Of a stretch of DNA of 33,116 nt, positions 1-9,186 are shown one piece after another. The stretch is from Reclinomonas americana ATCC 50394 (lineage: Eukaryota > Jakobida > Jakobea > Jakobida), in assembly GCA_048213135.1 (NCBI GenBank), contig PS015026.1, forward strand, positions 262,093 through 295,208, read 5' to 3'. The notes under the pieces were generated by a model. That model was given only the letters and a program-made list of their open reading frames with translations. It was not told the origin of the DNA and searched no databases. Made by a program: the position numbers and the translations under genes. The first letter of the stretch is position 1; each line of letters starts with the position of its first letter.

Positions 1-877
1 TGATGATGGAGATGACGAGACAACGAGCACAGTGAGTGAGGAGGACGGGCTCCAGCCGTGTGGATCACCGGCTGCATCACCGTTGAATCTCGCGAAGAAA
101 TCTGCGCACCACCACGAGTACAACAGCCGACGCGTGAACGTACCCGGAGGCCACGGATCATCGGCAGTGCTGCTCGCCGGAAGTTTGCGGCTGTTGCCGA
201 CCGAGTGGCAGTCGAGACCACTGGCGCCGTATGCATCACGGACAACGCCGCGTGCAGATTCGCCTCGTCCAGTGCACGTGGTGGCGAGAAACGCCATGCG
301 ACACTGGTCGCTGTCGGTGGAGATGAATAGCAGGTTGCAGAGGGTACCGACGCCACCGACACCCCCGCCACCTCCGGCCGCGCTCAGCATGCCGCGATTA
401 CCCGTGGCGTCGGCCTTGTGGCAGGCGGCGGAGCGGAATTCGAATGGCCACGGACTGTTGTCGCCAGTGACAGGGAGTTGCATGTCGGGGCGAGCGGTGG
501 CGTCGTTCCGATCGGGTCATTGGACAGAGGAGAGCATTGTGGACAGCTACGACGAGGGCGACGAGGAGGGCGAGGATCGGTACGACTTGGACGAGTCCGT
601 GGACGATTTTGAAGACGATGACGACGACGACGACGACGATGGGGGAAAGGAGTACGAGGAGAGACAGAGGAGAAGAGACGACAAGGGTGAGTAATGCTGT
701 GCGTTGATTGGGAACAGTGTTTGGCGCTTGCTAACTCCACGACGGACAGCAGGGAGGAGAGAACGACCGATGAATGTCGCCGACAGCGACTCGTCCGGAT
801 CGACGACGGGCGAGGGCGACATGTCGCCCGCTCTTTCGCCTCTGTCGCACACATCTTCGACGCCGTGGCGTTCGTGA
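1..877 (+). CDS. 3' part of a Ser/Asp-rich protein, function unknown (partial at left edge)
   Basis: The reading frame is already open at base 2 (acidic: D-D-G-D-D-E), so the gene starts outside the window. Exon 2-686 codes for a Ser/Pro/Arg-rich, disordered stretch with a Pro run near residues 115-125 and ends in an acidic block with an Asp run (about 609-645). A GTGAGT donor at 687 and a CTAAC branch-like element at 731 support an intron; the acceptor is a NAGNAG pair (749 or 752), both in phase. The last exon closes at TGA 875-877. I recognise no domain. It converges on the next gene, with 57 bp between stop codons. The frame and last splice are well supported; the product is not known. 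Confidence 0.6.
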
Positions 878-934
878 TGAATCCACTGGGGAGTGTACCA
901 TTAGTTTTAATTGAAAGCACACACACACATACAT

Positions 935-2323
935 TCACAACTCGCTCTCCTCCGCCTCGATAATAGCACGCAGCTGATCGGCAACCGAGGCTACAATCTC
1001 GGCCGGTGCATCCGACACGAGTCGCACGCGCAGGTGCTCTCCATCGCCCGTGTCTTGCACGATTTGCAGCACCAGGCCGTGAGACTGCCAGCAAGTGAGT
1101 GAGTGTGATCGGTGAACCGGCAGTACAAGAGAACCCAGAAAGCACACCAGCATCGCCATGACGACCGCTGCTCCCACCGGGATGCCGATTGTTGACGGCA
1201 CTCGGCACTGCCGCCGGATCATGCTGCCAGAGCTGATCAGCTGCGGAAGACTGCACGTGAGTCTCGAAGCTCTCTCTCCTTCTCCCTCTCTCCCTCCTCC
1301 CGCACCACCCACCGATGCGGTATGATCCAGACCCTCCACATTGGCCGCCGCGATGCTGGTGACGCCCACAAACGAGAACTGATCCAGTGCCGTCAAGTGG
1401 TGCGTCTCGGTGACGGTCAGTGGTCTCCTGCTGCCGGGACTGGTGAAGAGCACGCGGATGATCAAAGTGGACGGGAGCACCAGCGATCCGTCGCCTGCGC
1501 TCAGCCGCAGCTGCAACCACAGCTGCACGGTTTCACCGGGATTGATGTTGCTCATCACGGTGCTTCGCACCTCTTGTCGTCCGAGCAAAGGGTCATCACT
1601 TGTCTCCACCACCAGCTCGACACCACGCTCAGCGGCCACTGTTCTCGTCGTCGTCGTCGTGGTGGTGGTGGTGGCGGCCACTGCCGACGATGATGAACCA
1701 CTGCTGCTTCCACCACGAGTGCGTTTCACCGCCGGCTCCTCCTCGTTGCCCGAGTCACCAATCGTCATCTCGCCAATGCTCTCCAGCGCCCGCTTCCTCC
1801 GCACCTCATCCATGCGCACCACCTGCCACCGCGGATCGCTAACCGACGCTGAGATCACCACAGGCGACGGGAGCGGCAAGCGACCTCGATTGCGCACGAG
1901 AACTCCCACGACAAAGTCGGCCACCGCGGGACTCTCCGCCAGCAGCCTGTCGCCCGCCACCTGAAACCCCGCTCTCGCCGCCTCCATTACACTCCTCCGC
2001 TGCACATCTACACACACACACACACTCTGAGCAGGTGCGCGCGCAGATGATGACGACAACCACTGACCAATGATGACGCCGTGCACCAGATGATGCTCCA
2101 TGAGTGCATTCACTGTGCCCAGCAGCTCACTGGTGCGCGTCATACTGCTGCTCACAGCACCCACAGACTCCGCCAGTGTCTGCTGCACGTTGCTCATGGA
2201 GCGCGTCACCTCCGACAGCGCGTGCATCCAGCTGTGCGACACACACACACACACAGGTGTGAGTGACCGTGCGAAAGAGCAGCTGTGTGTGTGAGTGGCA
2301 CACCTCTGATCGCCCTCAGCCAT
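935..2323 (-). CDS. Protein of unknown function with poly-Thr tract and possible membrane segment
   Basis: The start is ATG at 2323-2321. A first intron (GTGTGC...CACAG, about 2238-2303) removes a TH-repeat artefact. The N-terminus (WMHALSEV, then SNVQQTL and TRTSELLG) looks helical. The middle has an RKR-rich, Ser-rich and nine-Thr low-complexity stretch, followed by a beta-rich domain (GETVQLWLQLRLSAGDG, LTVTETHHLTALDQFSFVG). Near the C-terminus the segment GAAVVMAMLVCFLGSL would be a transmembrane helix, but it may be intron: a GTGGGA donor just before it and a GTACTG donor just after it both splice in phase 0 to the same acceptor. The protein ends with an acidic helix (ADQLRAIIEAEESEL). 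The start lies 58 bp from the divergent neighbour's start. Family not recognised. Confidence 0.5.
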   Translation of the reverse strand: MAEGDQRCATHTHSCSFARSLTPVCVCVSHSWMHALSEVTRSMSNVQQTLAESVGAVSSSMTRTSELLGTVNALMEHHLVHGVIIGQWLSSSSARAPAQSVCVCVDVQRRSVMEAARAGFQVAGDRLLAESPAVADFVVGVLVRNRGRLPLPSPVVISASVSDPRWQVVRMDEVRRKRALESIGEMTIGDSGNEEEPAVKRTRGGSSSGSSSSAVAATTTTTTTTTRTVAAERGVELVVETSDDPLLGRQEVRSTVMSNINPGETVQLWLQLRLSAGDGSLVLPSTLIIRVLFTSPGSRRPLTVTETHHLTALDQFSFVGVTSIAAANVEGLDHTASVGGAGGGREGEGERASRLTCSLPQLISSGSMIRRQCRVPSTIGIPVGAAVVMAMLVCFLGSLVLPVHRSHSLTCWQSHGLVLQIVQDTGDGEHLRVRLVSDAPAEIVASVADQLRAIIEAEESEL

Positions 2324-2381
2324 CACTGTCTCTCACGGGCACACACGGTGGGAGTCCTGTCATCGTCCCGTCGTGTGTGCG
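2324..2381. promoter_or_regulatory. 58-bp divergent promoter region
   Basis: The two start codons (2323 on -, 2382 on +) are only 58 bp apart, so both 5' UTRs and core promoters must lie in this space or extend into the genes. No TATA-like box is visible. Confidence 0.4.
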
Positions 2382-3371
2382 ATGGACGGTGAGGGCGAGG
2401 AGGAGTCCTCTTCTGCAGTGATTGTGAGTGCGTTGAGTCCACTGCTCGCCCGTGTGCGTGCGTGGAGTGCGCGCGCGTGGGAGGCCGCAGGAGAGCCGCA
2501 AGTTGTCTTGTCTTTCGGTCTGTGTGTGTCTGTTGATCGCTCTCTCTCTCTCTCTCTCTCTCTGCGCGTGCTCATCTCTCACAGTGATTGGCTTGGTGCT
2601 TGGTGCGGCGTGGACCACTGGGCGGTACTCGTCGCAGAGACAGGAGATTGCGGTTGGTCTCCATCAGCCTGTGTCATTGACTCTCCCATGTCGCTCATTG
2701 ACGCACAGGTGCTGAGTGACGGGGTGCGACGACGAGAGCATGCGTTGCTGGAGTGCATGGATCGCGTGCGCCTGGAACAGCAGTTGACGCGACAGGAGGC
2801 GCTCAAGGCGCAGAGCTTTGACGCAGAGTTGCGTCACACCGGCGTGTTGCCGTGAGCTGATCGTCACCCTCATACTCAGCGCAGATGCCGATCGCTGGCC
2901 ACGCGACTGGAACTGGAGCACCGTGAGCGACTGTACAGTGAGGATGCGTTGCGAGTGGTGCAGGAGGAGGCCAGCGTGCAGCAGGCGCGCATGGAGCAGG
3001 CAGAGGAGCGAGCGCGTGAGGCGCGCGAGTGGCTGCTGCAAGCCGAGATGCGTGGTGAGGAACTACGTGCGCGAGTCGACGAGGCGGAGCGCCGTGGTGC
3101 TGCGTTGGAGGGGCAGCTGGCGTCCACGCAGGCGACGGTGGTCGATGTGCAGCAAGCGCTGCAACGAGCGACGCAGACCAATGAGGTGTATCGCTACGTG
3201 ATGGAGCGCAGTGCGCCTGACCTGGCCGCCCACCTGGCCCGCCTCCGTCTCACTGGCCCGAGTGCGACAGGTCTTCCTCTCTCTCGCTGTCATTGACTGT
3301 TGTTTTTCGTTCTCTCTCTCTCTCTTGCCATCACTCAACCCCACCTTCTCGGCGCAGACACACACGAATGA
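2382..3371 (+). CDS. Single-pass membrane coiled-coil protein, function unknown
   Basis: The start is ATG 2382 with an acidic N-terminus (MDGEGEEESSSAVI). After splicing out a CT-microsatellite intron (GTCTGTG...CTCACAG, ending 2582) the frame gives VVLSFVIGLVLGAAWTTG, a short hydrophobic helix; a second intron (GTTGGT...GCACAG) restores frame at VLSDGVRRREH. The remainder is a long Arg/Glu/Gln-rich coiled coil (LEHRERLYSEDALRVVQEE, ARVDEAERRGAALEGQLAS). The next intron can start at 2827 (GTTGCG) or 2852 (GTGAGC), both ending 2884 in phase; the 58-nt version matches local intron size better. A last intron 3271-3357 leads to a five-residue tail and TGA 3369-3371. The hydrophobic helix depends on the splice choice. 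No known family recognised. Confidence 0.5.
2540..2563. repeat. CT dinucleotide microsatellite in intron
   Basis: About twelve CT units form the pyrimidine tract upstream of a CTCACAG acceptor; this gives spurious SLSLSL reading frames. Confidence 0.8.
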
Positions 3372-3457
3372 CACACGTCTCCTCGTCAACCAAAAAAAAG
3401 GCCATGTTTACGGCTGTATGCCTTGACCAACCCCACCATCGCTCACTCGGATCGTCG

Positions 3458-6400
3458 TCACGCCTCCATGGCGGCTGCAGCAGGAGCGCCGTCGCCAACA
3501 GCCTGTATGCGATCGGGCATGCGGAAAATTTTGACGTCGCTGCCGTAGCTCTTGGCACGTGCGGTAATGGCGCTGCGCAGAGAGCATGCCGCATACACAC
3601 TTTCGTGAGTACATTGCTTGAGCTTGGGCGGTACTGCTGGAGGTCACTCACCTCGGGTCCTGTGGCGAGATGAAAATGTACTGCCGTTTGCTCTTGCACG
3701 CCACTTCGAGCACGAGATCAATCGCCAGACGACGGTACGAGGCGTCCTGCGCCCCGTGATACCGCCATAGTCAGTGAGTGAGAGTGAAATGATGGCGTGG
3801 CGCGCCGCGCGCACCATGAAAATGTCAAACTCGTCGGCGACACGGAAGGGCGACTCGATGGCCTCCCAGAGCGCCAGCATGAACGCCACGGTGGTGTACG
3901 ACCGCTCGCCACCACTCAGCTCTCGCACGTCGTGAACCGTGTGCTGTGCCAGCGCACCGGAAGAACCTTCGTTCTCGTTGCCGCCCTCCGCCATGTTCAG
4001 ATACACCTGGGAACAGACAGACGTCAGCGGCGGCCACTTAAACAGTCCCTCGCCATCGCAGCCAACAATCGCACCTTCATCTCCAACTCCATCTTGTCCT
4101 TGTCGAACAGCAGCTGACCAGTGTGGCCGCGATGGCTGAGGAACTGCGTAAAGTTGGAGGAGGTGATTTGCATGATGCGTTGCTGCATGCCGCGCAGGGC
4201 ACGTTGTCGCTCGTGACAGCTGCGTTGCATCTGGGTAACCAGCGCCACTGTCTTCTCCATGTTCTGCTTGGTCTGCGTGGCCTTGGCACGAATGTCAAAG
4301 TAGCGCCGCTCCACTTCGTGCGGATCATCGATCTTTTGACTGTGACGAAGGAAACGGAAGCGGGATGTCAGTCACACATGCACGGTGGAGGCAACAAGCA
4401 CGCCGAAAAAAACGCACTTTTCCATCTCCTGCTGAATACGCGCGCGCACGTCCTTGAGCTTGGTCACGTAGAACTTGCGTGGCCTGTCGGCCTCGACGCG
4501 ATTCGGTGCACCTGCGGCTTCACACTCCGCAATGTTCGCCTGACAGAAAACACAGCAGTGAGCAAGTGGCCGCCCCAAGCAGCGAGCAGGCACGACAGCT
4601 AATACCTGCACTTTCTGACGTGCTACTGCAAACTTCTTCTCTGACTCCGAAAGCTTGGCTCGGAGACGCAGGAAGCGGTCCTTGACAACCTCGGCAGATA
4701 CGGCCATATGCTGCACCTTTTGTTCCAGCTCTTCCGCAATTTTCTGTCAATGAGTACACCTCGTGAGCAAAGCGCGTCACGACATCAATAACAACAACTA
4801 TGGCACTCACCATGGCATCAGTTGCTTGCGCATCTAGAGCCTCAGCCACTCGAGTGGCCTCGACCCACGCGGCTTTCTTCTGCGCCAAAGCACCATCCAG
4901 CTGCTGCAACGAGTCTGCTCCACGCAAAATATTCTGCTCGGCGTCCGCCAGCCTCTGCATTTCGTCGTCGATGCGCTGTTGCAGCTGATCGATGGCGTCT
5001 TGCACGTCGGGCTCATCGATGACGCTGGACTGCAACGTCTGCAAGTCATCCTTGGCCGCGGACAGTGCTCGTCTCGCCTTCAGCAGCTCGCCCTGCGGAA
5101 TGAGCAGTGAGCGAACACATACAGCCGACAGACACATCGACAGCGATGCCTGCGTACCTTCACTTTGCGAAGCTCCTGCTCGCATTTGTTCTTCTCGGCG
5201 GTGTGCACCTTGAGTTCTGCGGTCACCACGCTCACGCTGTGCTCGTACTCCTGCGCTTCGCGCTGATACTGGGCCAGCTGAACGCTCATGTCGCTCGTGA
5301 GACGAGGCGGATCGCGCATCGCTGGTCGGACACTTCTCGAATTTCCTCTGCGTGGCCAACTCAGCGTCAATACAGCAAAAGGACGTGACCGCCAACTGTC
5401 ATCAGCATCATCCAACGCAACTGTTGCTTCTGCTCGCGACCGTCGAGGTCGATCGCCTGGTTGGCCAGTGTGCGCATGGGCGGAGCCGGAATCACCTCAT
5501 CCCTGCCAGCGAAAGATAGTGAGGTCGGAATCGCAGCAAGTATGCAGCGGGAGGACGCAACATTTCGGCCTGCGATTCCACCAACGCCACGCTCTCGATA
5601 CCTCTCTGGTCGATCAGCGCGTTGAGAATGGTCGGCCCAATCACCGACGGATCCGAGTGCTGTCGGAAAATCGTTAACACAGCTGCACTCTTTCTCTCTC
5701 ACACACACACACACGTACCCAGGCAGACTGCACCGACTCGTCGACCGTCAGCACCTCAAACATGGTCTTGCGCACATGCGCCAAGCGAGGAAAGTTGTAG
5801 ACGNNNNNNNNNNNNNNNNNNNNCAGTCACTTGAAGGCCGAGCAAGTGAACAAGATCGACGCCGTGGAGTCGCGAATTCACCAGCTCGAAACCGCTGTGG
5901 CTCAGGTTTTGTCGAGTTCCTGCACACACCCCTTCTCCGTTGGTTGCTCATTCGATCTCTCAGATGACGGCGGCCGAAGAGCAACTGAGGGTGCGCAGCG
6001 ACGAGATTGTCGCGTATCACGAGCAGACAGCGGAGAAGCTGGAGAGGGCACGAAGCGGATTCTCCAATATCCAGAACCAGTTGCGTTTCGAGCTGCGACG
6101 TCAGCGCTTCTGGTTATTGTGCTCACACAGCGGCGTGGCTGCAGACTGCTCGACTTGCAGGCGGCATCATCCAACAAGATGCTTCTGTGGGGCCGCTACA
6201 CGGACCGAGTCAATGCAGCGATCGCCAGCAACTTGAAGCGCTTCCGCCGCCCGCCGATCGGACCCATTGGTGAGTGTTTGTGCACGCACGGTCATAACAT
6301 CATCGTGACGGATCTGACCCGCGGCTCTCTCCTCCTTGTGCCATCGTTCGTCAGGCGCACTGCTGCGACTCAAGCCGGAGGAAGCACGTTGGGCGCGAGC

Positions 6401-9075
6401 CGTGGAGTCGCGCTGCTTCCACGAGCTGAACACGTACCTGTGCGACAACTTTGAGGACAGCAAGCGCCTGCAGGAAATTCTGAAAGAAGCCTATCACTCG
6501 GATCAGTGAGTAGTGGTATCGCACGAGGGCATTAGCTGTTGTGAGTGGCTCACTGTTCCCGCTTGATCAGGCACAAAACACCGGCAATCATTGTCTGCCG
6601 GTACCGCAGCGANNNNNNNNNNNNNNNNNNNNNNNNNNNNNNNNNNNNNNNNNNNNNNNNCGGCAGACACAAGACGTCGGCCATTGCAGATACTCACAAC
6701 AGCGGCGACATGGGAGACAGAGAATAACGCAACCGCACGCGCTCCGTGGCAGCGACACGCGCATGATCACGCTCCTTCTCCAACCGGGTGATGTTGGCCT
6801 GGTACTTCTTCACCGTGTCTTGAAGCGACCCCATGTCACGATTGAGACGATTTCGCTCGCTGGTGGCTGTGGTCAGCTCCAGCCGCCTCTCTTGCACCTG
6901 AGCGTTCAGCGCCTCAAGTTCGGCAAACATTTGCTGATATCGCTCCGCAGCCGCAGCAGTCTCGGCTTGCAGCGGCGCATTGTCGCCCTACGACACGCTA
7001 ACAATGAACAAAGGCAACAAACCATCACAAGTGGAAAGGCAACACACCCTGACGGCAGCATACTCGGCTTCCGCGACTTGCACCACTTCCTGCCACTTGA
7101 GCACTTCCTGCTCCGCCTCGGCAGCGACCTGCACACCACCGATAACGAGGTCAACACGCGGCGTCACATAAAAGTGTTCCAGTGAGCGGAAGCAAACGGA
7201 CCCTCTCGGCCGCAGCGACGTCGGACCACACAATCTGCTGCAGAAGATTGTTCTCCTCCTGATTCAGCTGCGTCAGCTTCTGTTGCTCCTGGTACTTCTT
7301 CTGCCAGTAGACCAACTGCTCCTGGAGGGCCTGGAAGCCGACTTGACGGTCCGCCAGCTCTTGTTGCATCATCGCCATGTCCGACAACACGGTGCTGTGG
7401 TCCTGAGCCATGCGCTCAAGCAGTGTGCCCTTGACTGCGAGAGGCGAAAGCAAATGCGCGGTGAGCGAACGATGACAAACGAATGTTGCGGGAGAAGCGA
7501 GCAACGCACTGAAGAACTCGTACTTGGTCCGCGGCGAACTGCCGTGCAAGAATGTGCGCGACGCGTCCTGCGTGAGCACCGTGCACGGATTGTCGGGCTG
7601 GATGTTGAAGTAGAGCATGATCTGCTCCAGGTCCTTGCGGTGGCGCGACACAATGTTGCCCCTGGCCGACTTGATGCGGTACTCGCTGCTGCCGTTCTTG
7701 TTGATCTGCGCGAAAGCGCCAAAAGAGAATCCGGTGAGCACAACGTGCGCCTTCACCAGCAGCACCGCATCCACCCACACCAACCTGTCGTTCCACCGTC
7801 AGCGAGTCGCCAAAGTCCTCCGGACGGTAGGCCTGCGGGCCCATGTTGTTGATGGTCACGGAAACCACAGCGTACCTGTGTGGCATGCAGGTGAGCGACA
7901 AGAGTATGCAATTCAATTCATCGACACCGTGACGTCGCACGCAACGATCCGTCCTTGTTGACCAGCGAGCCGAGCGAGGCGCCACGATTGGTCGTCGACG
8001 CCCGAGTGCCGAGACAAATCTGCAGCGCCGTGATGACCGCACTCTTGCCACCTGCGCGCGAGTGAGTCCTAGAGAAGCACATGCATGTGTAGAGAGGGAA
8101 GCGTACGCAACTCCCATTGAGGCCAATGATAAAGTTCACGTGCCGGCCAAACTCAATCTGCAGGTTGGAGTGACACCTGGAGAGACAAGAGTGGAAATGA
8201 GCCACGAAATGCGCTGGTGCATATCAGAAGCAAACGCAACATGAAGTTGCGCAGATGCATGCGTTGCTGTACACACAGACACACACATGTAAGTAACACT
8301 CCGCACGCAACACACTTTACACACAATGACGCAACAATAGTGCCAGCTGCACACATGAGATCCGGGTCAAAGCCGGCCAGCTCTGCATCGACAGCCGGCG
8401 CGCCAGCTGGAGATGACGGCGCAGGTGAAGGTGCCGCGGCCGCACTCTTGGCGGAGCCTGCGCGCTTGTTGATCGACGGAGACACCATCATTGGCGACAT
8501 CGCCGCATCGACATGCACTGTGCGCATGCAAATGTCAGATGCATGTTCACAGAGAGAGGGCGGGAGAGAGAGAGAGAGAGAGAACAAGAGAGAGTGCATG
8601 GTGTGAGAGTGTGCGTCACAGTGAGGCAAATGCACATTCATGTGTAACTCTTCTTGTGTGTGCATGCGTGTGTGCGAGAGAGAGAGAGAGAGGGAATCAG
8701 CGTGCGCGCATGTGTGAGTGTGTGTGCGTGTGTGCGTGCACAGAGAGAGACACTTTCATGACACTCTGATGATGTGTAACTTTGTTGTTGCGGAGGTGAC
8801 AGCTGCTCAGGTGCCGGAAAGTCATGCTCGTGGTCCACCTCCATTTGCTGTGCACGAGGCGCAGGCGCAGGTGGCGGTGGCGGAGGAGGAGGCGGAGGAG
8901 GAGCTCTGTTGCTCCTTGACTTCAACTGGACCTCCTCCTCCGCAAACTCCTCGTCCTCTTCGTCATCATCCAACACCTTCTTGTGCAACTTCTTCTTCCG
9001 CGCACTCTGCAGCGCACAGAAGCGCACAATCAGAGAGAAAGCAAGCACATGTGAGAGTGCAAAAAGGCAAACCAT
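3458..9075 (-). CDS. SMC6: SMC6, ATPase subunit of the Smc5/6 complex (middle part mis-oriented in this assembly)
   Basis: SMC6 pairs with SMC5 to form the ring that supports homologous recombination and replication-fork stability. Splicing gives: ATG 9075 followed at once by a 66-nt intron; acidic and poly-Pro N-tail; LRNFMCHSNLQIEF (typical Smc6 start motif); Walker A GLNGSGKS split by intron 8052-8111; RASTTNRG; GDSLTVERQ; NPCTVLTQDASRTFL; KYEFFIKGTLLERM; first coiled-coil arm (to 6734); second arm (5347 to about 4080); signature LSGGERSYTTVAF; Walker B VADEFDIFMD; and a C-terminus ending in TGA 3458. The hinge is present but on the opposite strand at 5827-6612, between two N gaps. The NFMCHS and LSGGERS/DEFDIFMD contexts exclude SMC1-5. 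About twenty introns, mostly 59-75 nt. All ATPase motifs are intact. Confidence 0.93.
5804..5823. other. Assembly gap (20 N)
   Basis: Run of 20 N. Immediately left, minus-strand SMC6 sequence resumes just after the hinge (VYNFPRLAHVRKTMFEVL). Confidence 0.99.
5824..6612 (+). CDS. SMC6: SMC6 hinge-region exons, inverted relative to the rest of the gene
   Basis: This gap-bounded piece codes on the + strand for the missing middle of SMC6. Order: CAG acceptor 5824-5826; HLKAEQVNKIDAVESRIHQL; MTAAEEQLRVRSDE coiled coil; NQLLDLQAASSNKMLLWGR; FRRPPIGPIGALLRLK (the Smc6 piGPiG hinge motif); WARAVESRCFHELNTYL; and HKTPAIIVCRYRS at the right edge. Each intron has GT...AG on the + strand (for example 6080-6144, GTTGCGT donor), so the coding strand is certain. 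Reverse-complementing it joins exon end 6734 (phase 2) to base 5827 and gives R-H-L-K in frame. A scaffolding flip is far more likely than a separate gene. Confidence 0.9.
6613..6660. other. Assembly gap (48 N)
   Basis: Run of 48 N. To its right is an open-ended intron of SMC6 whose donor lies at 6733 on the minus strand; the gap probably falls inside that intron. Confidence 0.99.
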
Positions 9076-9186
9076 TCGTCACAGGGGGTTTGCGTTCCGA
9101 TGGCGGGGAAATGGACAGATCACGCACGCGAGCATACGCGAGCCATGCCGTTAACCAATTGTCTCGTCTCACAAAACAAAAAAACC
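9076..9186. promoter_or_regulatory. SMC6: 111-bp divergent promoter between SMC6 and the next + gene
   Basis: The space between the SMC6 ATG (9075) and the + strand ATG (9187). No clear motif; an AAAACAAAAAAACC run lies directly before the + start. Confidence 0.4.

Noticed and set aside
384-1520. 378-residue minus open frame
   Set aside because: It overlaps the real + gene end and the real minus gene in another frame; Arg/Ser/Pro-rich shadow without domains.
2852-2884. 33-nt intron as evidence of ultra-short introns
   Set aside because: An upstream GTTGCG donor at 2827 gives a 58-nt intron with the same phase, in line with the rest of the window. Likewise the apparent 20- or 34-nt intron near 27530 has a 70-nt alternative from a GTGTGT donor.
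5824-6612. A separate + strand gene nested in SMC6
   Set aside because: Its content is precisely the missing SMC6 hinge with matching splice phases at both ends.
8500-8800. GA/CT- and TG-rich stretch as a mobile or repeat element
   Set aside because: It is an SMC6 intron filled with microsatellites between two exons of the N-terminal tail.
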